Below, in pieces: positions 1-6,149 of a stretch of 10,625 nucleotides of DNA. Each line of letters opens with the position of its first letter. The stretch's first letter is position 1. This DNA is from JAJFTV01 sp964426355 (GTDB lineage Bacteria > Chloroflexota > Anaerolineae > Anaerolineales > Anaerolineaceae): assembly GCA_964426355.1 (NCBI GenBank), contig CAYRRA010000157.1, forward strand, positions 1-10,625, read 5' to 3'. The position numbers and the translations under genes are program-made. Below the pieces are notes generated by a model that saw only the letters and a list, made by a program, of their open reading frames with translations, was not told the origin of the DNA and ran no database searches.

Positions 1-669
1 ACCTCGCTCGTGCGGGCGGTGAGCGGCGTTATCCCGTGGAAAAGCGGCGAAGTACGGGTGAACGGGGTTGACCTGGGTCACCTTTCTACCGTTCAGCGGG
101 CTCGTTCCCTGGCGGTGGTTCCCCAGGCGCGCCAGTTGGGCGGTGCATTCACCGTTGAACAGGCAGTGATGATGGGGCGCACGGCATATATGAGCTGGCT
201 GGGTCGTTCCAGCGAGAGCGATCATGCCGTTGTGCGCGCCGCCTTGCAGCAAACTCACCTGGAGGATTTCGCCGAACGCCAAATTGCACAGCTTTCTGGC
301 GGCGAGCAGCAGCGTGTGCTTCTGGCGCGCGCCCTGGCACAGGCTACCCCGGTTCTGCTTCTGGATGAACCCACCAACCATCTCGATTTGCAGCATCAGA
401 CCAACCTGCTTTCCCTGGTGAAAAGATTAACCCTGGAAAAGAACCTGGCAGTGATGATGGCGCTGCACGATCTTAACCTGGTCTCGTTCTTTGCAGACCG
501 GGTGGCGCTGCTGGTGAACGGGTGTTTACAGCACATCGGCACGCCGCGCGAGGTGATGACTGCCGAAAACATCAGCACTGCTTATCAGACACCGGTAGAA
601 ATTGTGCCACACCCGGTTTCCGGTGAACCAATCATCTTTCCCAAAGGAGTGATCGGCAAAGGGCGTTAA
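1..669 (+). CDS. ABC importer ATP-binding protein, FecCD/BtuCD type (5' truncated)
   Basis: This is the cytoplasmic ATPase that powers uptake through a FecCD/BtuC-type permease; likely substrates are an iron siderophore, haem or a corrinoid. The frame is open from base 1, and the fragment begins with T-S-L, the residues that follow the Walker A lysine, so the P-loop lies just upstream of the window. Counting from base 1, it shows the Q-loop glutamine near residue 42, the ABC signature LSGGEQQ at about 98-104, Walker B VLLLDE at about 118-123, the D-loop with NHLDLQHQ, and the switch histidine at about 156. The pattern TVEQAVMMGR, the HQ after the D-loop, and a C-terminus ending in a hP.sGeP.ifP-like segment match the FecE/BtuD/HmuV group as I know it. 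The permease and binding protein are not in the window and probably lie upstream. Substrate cannot be decided from the ATPase alone. Confidence 0.93.
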   Translation, partial: TSLVRAVSGVIPWKSGEVRVNGVDLGHLSTVQRARSLAVVPQARQLGGAFTVEQAVMMGRTAYMSWLGRSSESDHAVVRAALQQTHLEDFAERQIAQLSGGEQQRVLLARALAQATPVLLLDEPTNHLDLQHQTNLLSLVKRLTLEKNLAVMMALHDLNLVSFFADRVALLVNGCLQHIGTPREVMTAENISTAYQTPVEIVPHPVSGEPIIFPKGVIGKGR

Positions 670-722
670 TGACGCTCATCCGTACAGGGGGCATTGTACA
701 TCTATTTAAGATATCAGGAGAG

Positions 723-753
723 TTAACTTTTCCAGATTTAATTGGTGTAAAAT
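723..753 (+). promoter_or_regulatory. Possible sigma70-type promoter for the iron-sulfur/hyp operon
   Basis: The 147-base gap after the ABC gene contains TAAAAT at 748-753, a good -10 match. The best -35 is TTAACT at 723-728, but its 19-base spacing is long. A 7-base inverted repeat, AAGATAT at 708-714 and ATATCTT at 752-758, brackets the region and overlaps the -10, which could be an operator. The call rests on these matches and on the need for a promoter before the next operon; it is weak. Confidence 0.3.
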
Positions 754-802
754 ATCTTTGTCGCTCATTTTTCTGCATTTTCAATAATTCGTCTGAATGC
801 CC

Positions 803-810
803 GGTGGAGG
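803..810 (+). promoter_or_regulatory. Ribosome binding site deciding between two adjacent ATG codons
   Basis: GGTGGAGG ends at 810. Two in-frame ATG codons follow directly, at 814 and 817. The spacing is 3 bases to the first and 6 to the second, so the second is the more likely start. The difference is one methionine. Confidence 0.7.
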
Positions 811-816
811 ATAATG

Positions 817-1980
817 ATGGCTTCAAAAGACCTTTACGAGGAATTGCTGAAATTCTATGAATTCATGCTTGGTAGGCTGCCCAACCGCGATGGTTTTAAA
901 GCTGCAATCCGATCGACGATCCAGGAAGAGGACCTGAAGGTCTTTTTTTTGTTGCCGTTCTTAGGGCAGCTCACCTTGCCGAAACTGGAAAAGAAGGCAT
1001 TACGCGCCGGACTCTCGGCAGAAGAGTTACAAACTGCCATCCGGAGGTTAATCCCGGAAGGGTTAATCACGACCTATCACAAAGATGGCGAGCAGGTGTA
1101 TGAACGCGGCAGTATTTTGACATTAACCGAGCTGCAGGTACGGAAAATGGAAGATACCGGGCAGGAAAATGCAGCCATTCGGCTTGAGGCTGCGCGTTTC
1201 ATGGACTTAATGATTGAGGGTGGTGCAGCGAATATACCTACAAAAACCCCTTATTACCGGGTGCTGCCGGTGGAACAAACTATCACCGGGCAAGATCCCC
1301 TCCGCGAGGTCGCTGTGGATATGGAAATACCTGATCCGCGCGCCATTTTGCCAATAGATGTGGTCTCAGAGATGATTAAAAAACAGCCGCTTATGGCGGT
1401 TGCTGAGTGTTACTGTCGAAAAGCAAAGCAGATTTTGGGTAAGGGCTGTGAGCATCCGTTGGAGACCTGTTTTTATTTCAATGAATTGGCTGAACTTCAA
1501 CTGAATGCCGGGCGCGCGCGTAAGGTCAGTTATGAAGAAGCCCTGGCTATTCTAAAAAAATGTTCTGACCAGGGGCTGGTGCACAATGTGAGCAACTCCC
1601 AGGGTGATATTCATTCTTTGTGCAACTGCTGCGCCTGTTCTTGTGGGGTGCTGAAATCGATCCTGCGCGGCGAAACCAACGCAGGCAGGGCATCCCGTTT
1701 TGTGGTCGCCTATGACGAAGAAAAGTGTATTCAGTGCGGAACCTGTGCCCAATTTTGTCCAACCGGTGCACTGGCATTTGAAAATGGACATTTGCATTTG
1801 CACCTTGAGAAATGTATTGGCTGTGGACTGTGCGTGGCGCATTGCCCGGAGAGCGCTTTAAAAATGATGCCGCGCGAGAAGAACCCCAAGATTCCCGCCA
1901 CGGTGTCTGAAATGTTTGGCAAGATTAACCGGGAAGCCATTCTGGGCATGGTGACGCAAAAATTCCGCAAAAACGAGTAA
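817..1980 (+). CDS. Multi-cluster iron-sulfur protein, paralogue 1
   Basis: The encoded protein (387 residues) is cytoplasmic, with no signal peptide or membrane segment, and probably carries electrons or senses redox state; its exact role is not known to me. The first ~190 residues are mainly helical and include a stretch (about 65-105) that reads like a winged-helix, with a GLI turn. Then come three cysteine regions: C198-x-C200-x10-C211-x6-C218 followed by a helical segment; CNCCACSC at 269-276; and two ferredoxin motifs CxxCxxCxxxCP at 304-314 and 333-343, each fit for a 4Fe-4S cluster. The first two blocks could bind a further cluster or a metal, but that is inference. It is followed 12 bases later by a full-length paralogue and then by hypA and hypB, so a link to nickel-enzyme maturation or hydrogen metabolism is plausible. 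The start at 817 is chosen from the ribosome-binding-site spacing; 814 is also possible. Confidence 0.88.
   Translation: MASKDLYEELLKFYEFMLGRLPNRDGFKAAIRSTIQEEDLKVFFLLPFLGQLTLPKLEKKALRAGLSAEELQTAIRRLIPEGLITTYHKDGEQVYERGSILTLTELQVRKMEDTGQENAAIRLEAARFMDLMIEGGAANIPTKTPYYRVLPVEQTITGQDPLREVAVDMEIPDPRAILPIDVVSEMIKKQPLMAVAECYCRKAKQILGKGCEHPLETCFYFNELAELQLNAGRARKVSYEEALAILKKCSDQGLVHNVSNSQGDIHSLCNCCACSCGVLKSILRGETNAGRASRFVVAYDEEKCIQCGTCAQFCPTGALAFENGHLHLHLEKCIGCGLCVAHCPESALKMMPREKNPKIPATVSEMFGKINREAILGMVTQKFRKNE
926..950 (+). other. Hairpin followed by eight T inside the iron-sulfur gene
   Basis: GACC (931-934), a TGAA loop and GGTC (939-942) form a short perfect stem that can extend outward through A-T and G-T pairs (926-930 with 943-947). 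It runs straight into T8 (943-950). This resembles a weak intrinsic terminator or a polymerase-slippage site about 115 bases into the gene. The reading frame continues normally through it as V-F-F-L-L. The paralogue encodes the similar I-F-F-L-L without the eight-base run. The function is unproven and it may be chance. Confidence 0.3.
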
Positions 1981-1992
1981 AGGTTGGGTAAG

Positions 1993-3129
1993 ATGAAAGA
2001 CCTGTACCAGGAATTGCTCAAATACTATCGTTTTATGATTGGGAAGATACCCAAAGAGGATATTTTTCTGAAGGCTGTCCAGGAGACGGTAACCCCTGAA
2101 GATTTGCGGATTTTCTTTTTGCTGCCGTTCACCGGTTACATCATGGAAGAGAAACTGCTGCCCAAGGTGAAACGAGCCAACATTCCACTGGACGAATTTC
2201 AGCAGCGCTGCGATTATATGGTGAGACAGGGCGTGATTCTGCGCTATACCAAACCCGAAGGGCGTGCGTATGAGCGCGGTAATATTGCCTATATGTCTGA
2301 GCAACAGGTGAGGATGCATGAGGAAAGCCCCCGGCGCAGTGCTTATGCAGAGTTCATGGATGCATTGATTGAAGGGGAGACTGGTTCTGTCCCCAATCGT
2401 ACACCGTATTACCGCGTCCTGCCAGTGGAATCATCCATCACCATCGGCAGCCAGGCGGATGAACTGGAGATCAATTTGCCGGTTGCAGACCCGCGCGGCG
2501 TGCTGCCTTTTGATATTATTTCCGACATGGTAAAAGCAGAACCGCTGGTGGGCGTGGCTGCCTGCTACTGCCGTAGCGCGCGCCAGATTGTAGGAAAAGA
2601 CTGCGGTCACCCCCTGGAAACCTGCTTTGTTTTTAACGAACTGGCGGAGACGCTGATTGATGCCGGATTGGCGCGTCAACTGGACCATGAAGAAGCCTTA
2701 CAAATCTTGCACAATTGCGAACAAGCAGGTCTGATTCATTTTGTCGACAATGCCGAAGGACAGATCAAGTCGCTTTGCAACTGCTGCCCATGCTCATGTG
2801 TGATTTTCAGCGTTATCCGGCGTGGTGGTACCAATGCTGGCGGACCATCGCGCTTTATCATCTCGTACAACGGTGAGCGCTGTACACAGTGCGGCACTTG
2901 TGCGGAGATATGCCCAACCGATGCGCTCAGTTATGACGGAAAATTGCACGTGGATGATGCGAAATGTATTGGCTGCGGTTTATGTGTGTCGCGCTGCCCC
3001 GAGGGAGCGCTGCAACTTGTTCCGCGCGAGAAAGTCCCGAGAACCTTTCCAAGCAATGAGAAGCTGTGGGCACACATTGCGCGCGAATCGGTGGTTGGCA
3101 TGGCGGTCAACCGCCTGTTGAAAAAGTGA
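1993..3129 (+). CDS. Multi-cluster iron-sulfur protein, paralogue 2
   Basis: This is a tandem copy of the preceding gene with the same order of parts: a helical N-terminus, C191-x-C193-x10-C204-x6-C211, CNCCPCSC at 262-269, and two 4Fe-4S ferredoxin motifs at 297-307 and 325-335. Cysteine spacing is identical to paralogue 1, and by eye about half of the residues in the C-terminal two-thirds agree, so this is an old duplication. The ATG at 1993 is chosen because MKDLYQELLKYY aligns with the start of the paralogue and AAAGG lies at 1979-1983; a TTG at 1984 is in frame but less likely. It has no signal peptide or membrane segment. The two proteins may work as a pair or heterodimer. Position directly before hypA suggests co-transcription with the nickel-insertion genes. 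I do not recognise a named family for the whole protein. Confidence 0.88.
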   Translation: MKDLYQELLKYYRFMIGKIPKEDIFLKAVQETVTPEDLRIFFLLPFTGYIMEEKLLPKVKRANIPLDEFQQRCDYMVRQGVILRYTKPEGRAYERGNIAYMSEQQVRMHEESPRRSAYAEFMDALIEGETGSVPNRTPYYRVLPVESSITIGSQADELEINLPVADPRGVLPFDIISDMVKAEPLVGVAACYCRSARQIVGKDCGHPLETCFVFNELAETLIDAGLARQLDHEEALQILHNCEQAGLIHFVDNAEGQIKSLCNCCPCSCVIFSVIRRGGTNAGGPSRFIISYNGERCTQCGTCAEICPTDALSYDGKLHVDDAKCIGCGLCVSRCPEGALQLVPREKVPRTFPSNEKLWAHIARESVVGMAVNRLLKK

Positions 3130-3143
3130 AATAGAGACATTCC

Positions 3144-3488
3144 ATGCACGAGGTCAGCATCGCAGAAAATATACTTCGGATCGTTGAAAATGTTGCCAGA
3201 GAGCATCATTTTGGGCACATCGAAAAGGTCGTGCTGGAAATTGGTCAATTCAGTGGTGTGGAAGCGGATTTGCTGCGGTATGCCTTTGAGATTATTCATA
3301 AAGGCACATTGATTGAGGATACAGATATAGAAATCTTAACGCCGCCACTTTTGCTGTATTGTCGTAATTGTGAAATTGAATACCTGGGTGAATTGGAGGA
3401 CTTGCGCTGCCCGGTTTGCCTGGGAGAACAATTCGATATACTGCAAGGGCGTGAGATGTTGGTGAAATCAATTACAGGAGCCCCGTGA
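3144..3488 (+). CDS. hypA: Nickel-insertion accessory protein HypA
   Basis: HypA binds nickel and, with HypB, delivers it to the large subunit of [NiFe] hydrogenases, and in some organisms to other nickel enzymes. The 114-residue product begins M-H-E-V-S-I, where the N-terminal amine, His2 and neighbours form the nickel site in the known family. A zinc site is visible as C73-x2-C76 and C89-x2-C92. Length and motif layout are those of a complete HypA. The gene starts 14 bases after the second iron-sulfur gene, with only a modest purine-rich site (AGAGA near 3133-3137), and overlaps hypB at its stop codon. No other hyp genes or hydrogenase subunits occur in the window, so the client enzyme must be encoded elsewhere. 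Confidence 0.96.
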   Translation: MHEVSIAENILRIVENVAREHHFGHIEKVVLEIGQFSGVEADLLRYAFEIIHKGTLIEDTDIEILTPPLLLYCRNCEIEYLGELEDLRCPVCLGEQFDILQGREMLVKSITGAP

Positions 3489-4222
3489 TGACAGAACCTG
3501 AAAAAAGCGTCCGAAGACCCGGCGAGATTAAGGGACTGGATGAAGATGCAGCCCGTGAGCTGCGGGTGATTACCCTGGAACAAAACGTGCTGGAGGCGAA
3601 TGATCTCACAGCGGCTAAGAACCGGGCAATTTTTCAGCAAAAAGGGATTTATGTACTCAACCTGATCAGTTCGCCCGGATCGGGAAAGACCAGCTTACTG
3701 GTGGAAACCCTGCGCCGCTTGAAAGGTGAACTGCGCTGTGCGGTGATCGAAGGCGATTTACAGACCTCGCATGACGCCATGCGAATCTCTGAAACACAGG
3801 CGCCGGTTGTGCAGATTAACACGCGCGGCGGCTGCCATCTGAATGCAGCACAAGTTAGCAGCGCATTGAACGATCTGCCTCTTGACGAAGTCGATTTGAT
3901 TTTCATTGAAAATGTGGGTAATCTGGTTTGCCCCTCTTCTTTTGACCTGGGGGAAGATGAGAAAGTGGTCATCATGAGCATCACCGAGGGTGAAGACAAA
4001 CCGGTCAAATACCCACTTGCATTTAACCTTGCTCACCTGTTGGTATTAACGAAAACAGATTTGCTGCCACATTTGCGTTTCGACCTGGCGTTATGCAAGG
4101 AGTACGCACGGCGGGTCAACCCTGCCATTCAAATCCTTGAAACATCGGTGTATGATGAAACCGGTCTGGATGCCTGGCTGGATGCGTTGCGCGATAAGGT
4201 GGGTGAGATGAGAGAAAAATAG
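3488..4222 (+). CDS. hypB: Hydrogenase/nickel maturation GTPase HypB
   Basis: HypB is a SIMIBI-class GTPase that dimerises on GTP binding and passes nickel on with HypA. The 244-residue product shows the P-loop SSPGSGKTS (61-69), IEGD (87-90), the metal-site GGCHLNA with C116 and H117, IENVGNLVCP with C148 (the second metal-binding cysteine), and the guanine-specificity motif TKTD (188-191). The amino-terminal CxxCGC nickel motif of Escherichia coli HypB and the histidine-rich stretch of some homologues are both absent, so only the GTPase-domain metal site remains, as in Helicobacter-type HypB. The start ATG at 3488 shares its A with the hypA stop codon, and GGAG at 3477-3480 sits 7 bases before it; a GTG at 3485 is possible but worse spaced. 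Translation is probably coupled to hypA. Confidence 0.96.
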   Translation: MTEPEKSVRRPGEIKGLDEDAARELRVITLEQNVLEANDLTAAKNRAIFQQKGIYVLNLISSPGSGKTSLLVETLRRLKGELRCAVIEGDLQTSHDAMRISETQAPVVQINTRGGCHLNAAQVSSALNDLPLDEVDLIFIENVGNLVCPSSFDLGEDEKVVIMSITEGEDKPVKYPLAFNLAHLLVLTKTDLLPHLRFDLALCKEYARRVNPAIQILETSVYDETGLDAWLDALRDKVGEMREK

Positions 4223-4256
4223 AAGACTGCCGGGCTGACTGATTGCGTGAGGAAAG

Positions 4257-4517
4257 ATGTTTAACCACAAAAAACTGAGTCGAGAAAGATTGGAAATCTA
4301 CGTGGTGCACCTGTTGCTTTCGTATCGCCCCCTGATTGTGATTTGCGGTTTATGCTTTTTGTTATTTTCGTCAGCGTTGTTCATCTTTTCACTTCTCGGG
4401 GGTAGTATCATTGGGGTAGTTGCTGTGTTTGTTTTGCTGTTGGGGTTCTCATATCCGGTGGTACTGTTCACTGCCAGGTTGTGGGCATGGGTCGCAACAC
4501 TGGGCGAAAAGGCGTAA
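4257..4517 (+). CDS. Small two-helix membrane protein, function unknown
   Basis: The 86-residue product has a basic N-terminal stretch (about 1-24) and two hydrophobic segments at about 25-46 and 51-72, ending in a short polar tail. The basic start suggests both ends face the cytoplasm. The start is supported by GAGGA at 4249-4253, though the spacing to ATG is short. It begins 34 bases after hypB with no terminator between, so it may be read through from the hyp operon. I do not recognise the family. Possible roles, such as anchoring a neighbouring protein, are guesses. Confidence 0.6.
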   Translation: MFNHKKLSRERLEIYVVHLLLSYRPLIVICGLCFLLFSSALFIFSLLGGSIIGVVAVFVLLLGFSYPVVLFTARLWAWVATLGEKA

Positions 4518-4552
4518 TTTTGTAAAACTCTGGTAAAAAATAGCAGGATTAA

Positions 4553-4581
4553 TTGACAATCTTTGGATTTAATTATATGAT
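4553..4581 (+). promoter_or_regulatory. Near-consensus sigma70-type promoter
   Basis: TTGACA (4553-4558), a spacer of exactly 17 bases, and TATGAT (4576-4581) make a -35/-10 pair one base from consensus. The sequence upstream (about 4518-4550) is rich in A and T runs and may act as an UP element. Transcription would begin near 4588, leaving a leader of about 15 bases before the ATG at 4603, with the ribosome binding site AAGGA (4588-4592) at the very 5' end. GGATTAATT (4546-4554) and GGATTTAATT (4565-4574) form an imperfect direct repeat across the -35 that could be an operator. Confidence 0.72.
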
Positions 4582-4602
4582 TATGAGAAGGATACTCTAA
4601 TT

Positions 4603-4833
4603 ATGATCTCAACAGTAACAACTGCAACTGTTTCCACGCTTACGCTGGCAGGCTCGTTTGCTATGCTGGGTATTGTGATGCTGCTGGGTTTGCTGGTGCA
4701 AAAAGAGATCAGTGCCAACTCGGACAACAAACGCGCAAAAAGATTGGCAAAGGCGCTCAATATCGCTATTGTTCCTTTGCTGATTGTTTTCGCATTAATT
4801 GTCGCTTCCAAAGTCATCCAGGTCTTGAGATAA
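4603..4833 (+). CDS. Small two-helix membrane protein under a strong promoter
   Basis: The 76-residue product starts with a threonine/valine-rich segment, then has hydrophobic segments at about 13-33 and 53-72, separated by a charged loop (KEISANSDNKRAKRLAK). The positive loop suggests a hairpin with the loop in the cytoplasm. The start is supported by AAGGA at 4588-4592, 10 bases upstream. The gene has its own near-consensus promoter and is closed by a strong terminator 24 bases after its stop, so it forms a single-gene transcription unit likely to be well expressed. I cannot assign a function; neighbouring envelope genes on the other strand make a cell-surface role possible, but this is inference. 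Confidence 0.68.
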   Translation: MISTVTTATVSTLTLAGSFAMLGIVMLLGLLVQKEISANSDNKRAKRLAKALNIAIVPLLIVFALIVASKVIQVLR

Positions 4834-4857
4834 CACCTTCACAAAGAGAATAAGAAG

Positions 4858-4903
4858 AGGCTGCCCGTCGGTGTTGTGTATGCACACCAGGGCAGCCTTT
4901 TTT
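4858..4903 (+). terminator. Intrinsic terminator at the convergent junction
   Basis: AGGCTGCCC (4858-4866) pairs perfectly with GGGCAGCCT (4890-4898), an inner stem GGTGT (4870-4874)/ACACC (4884-4888) adds length, and T6 (4898-4903) follows. It ends transcription from the plus-strand genes. The minus-strand LCP gene ends at 4927, so transcripts from that side run into the same hairpin; the minus-strand sequence after the stem is only moderately T-rich, so action in both directions is possible but weaker. Confidence 0.9.
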
Positions 4904-4926
4904 GTTCTGTCTCGAAAGGGGTACTT

Positions 4927-6054
4927 TTACTGTTGGAAGATACCTTGCAGATAACTGCTGATTTTGGGCACATTGGCTCCGAGGATCAAATCGCCGGTGG
5001 GATGAACCATGTCCGCGCTTAAATCCAGGAACTGGATGTTGGTACTGGAATCACGCAGCACACAAACCATGTCAAGCATCTGATTAAGGCTGAAATCGGT
5101 CACCACATCCGCAAAGAATTGTTGAATCAAATTGGGCGCCGAGAGTAACGTGGCGGGCTGTTTGATCTGCTGGAAAAGCGCCTGGATGACCTGGTCCTGG
5201 CGGTCAAAGCGATCCCATTCAGATGGGTCGGCGTCAGTACGGTTGTTCATCAGGCGGGCATAATCTAATGCCTGTTGACCGGTTAACACCTGTAAACCGG
5301 TATTGAAAACGCCGTACCCACTGGATGTGCCATCCACCGTGGCAGGGATCTGGATTGCCAGCCCGCCCATTGCATCGATCATATCCACAAAAGTGGATTG
5401 TTTCATCGTCACGTAATGTTCCGGTGCAACCCCAAAATTATCCAGCAGGGTCTGGGCGAGAACTTGTGTGGCAGCAATCATTTTTGCCCGTTCATCTCCC
5501 TGGCTTGCTTGCTTGGCATAGTAATACGTTAGCGTAAGCGTGGTTCCGCCCGCCTGGTTGGAAGCCAACGCCGGTGTTTGCACCCAAAGATCGGGTGGCA
5601 ACGAGACTACGCTGACCAACATGCGGTCAAAGTCGACCTTGATCAGGCGGATGGCATCCGCACCGCGCGGGGGTACGTCGGAGGGGGAGCTTTCACCTAA
5701 CAGGAGCACCGTCATGCTGCCTGTATCTCCGCATTTTCCTGATTGAGCAGCGCTCAGAGCTGCAGTTGAGGTGGGCTCTGGCAAAGTTGTGGCAGCGCTT
5801 TCTTCTTCCGGCACGGAAGTGGTCGATACCGCAGTCAGCTCGGGTAACCCGGGCGGTTCATCGGATGGGGTTATCTCTACTACGGGAAACGCCGCTTCCT
5901 CAGTAGCAACATCTCCCGGGGTGACAGAGGCAGATACCCACGGAGGGGTAAAACTCAGGGACGGAGCGAGTTTGAGGTTGAACAGAAGGAAAATGCCCAC
6001 TGCCAGCACCAGGAGTACCGCAAATGCGAGTAAAACCCAGCGTAATATTTTCAT
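4927..6054 (-). CDS. LytR-CpsA-Psr (LCP) family protein with a divergent active site
   Basis: LCP proteins transfer lipid-linked glycan polymers onto the cell wall outside the membrane. The 375-residue product has an N-terminal membrane anchor (about 5-26), a proline/threonine/glutamate-rich linker (about 38-105) and an LCP domain (about 113-300) with a C-terminal extension. Recognisable marks are RGADAIRL (130-137), SLPPDLWV (151-158), DYAR (264-267) and DRFDRQ (281-286). The usual SIPRD motif reads S-L-P-P-D here, so the conserved arginine is proline, and the second arginine of the usual R-x-R is also absent after R267. It may be a weakened, altered or non-catalytic member. The start is well supported by GGAGG (complement of 6061-6065) 6 bases upstream. 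It is last in a run with glycosyltransferase genes, which suits attachment of the glycan they make. Confidence 0.88.
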   Translation of the reverse strand: MKILRWVLLAFAVLLVLAVGIFLLFNLKLAPSLSFTPPWVSASVTPGDVATEEAAFPVVEITPSDEPPGLPELTAVSTTSVPEEESAATTLPEPTSTAALSAAQSGKCGDTGSMTVLLLGESSPSDVPPRGADAIRLIKVDFDRMLVSVVSLPPDLWVQTPALASNQAGGTTLTLTYYYAKQASQGDERAKMIAATQVLAQTLLDNFGVAPEHYVTMKQSTFVDMIDAMGGLAIQIPATVDGTSSGYGVFNTGLQVLTGQQALDYARLMNNRTDADPSEWDRFDRQDQVIQALFQQIKQPATLLSAPNLIQQFFADVVTDFSLNQMLDMVCVLRDSSTNIQFLDLSADMVHPTGDLILGANVPKISSYLQGIFQQ

Positions 6055-6060
6055 GATTTA

Positions 6061-6065
6061 CCTCC
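6061..6065 (-). promoter_or_regulatory. Strong ribosome binding site of the LCP gene
   Basis: GGAGG on the minus strand lies 6 bases before the ATG at 6054, an ideal spacing that fixes the start. It is stronger than the sites of the upstream genes in the same run. Confidence 0.8.
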
Positions 6066-6095
6066 AATAACAATATATTACTATGTTTGCGTAAA

Positions 6096-6120
6096 TAAAA
6101 AAACAGTATCAGCCTGTTAT
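6096..6120 (-). terminator. Weak terminator or attenuator between the CPBP and LCP genes
   Basis: On the minus strand AACAG (6118-6114), a 7-base loop and CTGTT (6106-6102) form a five-pair stem that runs into a T tract (through 6097). The stem is short and AT-rich, so termination would be partial. It may lower LCP expression relative to the genes upstream. A possible -10 TAATAT follows near 6077-6072, without a good -35. Confidence 0.4.
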
Positions 6121-6149
6121 TTTCGCTCAACCAAAAGCGCCGGTCGACT

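Noticed and set aside
663..675. Short hairpin GCGT/ACGC at the end of the ABC gene
   Set aside because: Only four to six pairs and no T tract, so it is not supported as a terminator.
1984..1992. TTG start adding three residues to the second iron-sulfur protein
   Set aside because: The ATG at 1993 aligns with the paralogue's start and has better spacing from AAAGG.
1858..2319. Open frame of 153 codons on the minus strand
   Set aside because: It lies fully across the two iron-sulfur genes, has no family-like motif, and is a shadow of the plus-strand coding sequence.
817..3129. Tandem duplication as a sign of a recent mobile event
   Set aside because: The copies differ at about half of the residues by eye, no terminal repeats or transposase are seen, and both frames are intact, so the duplication is old.
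5771..6070. Plus-strand frame rich in S, T and G
   Set aside because: It is opposite the low-complexity linker of the LCP protein, whose biased codons create the frame.
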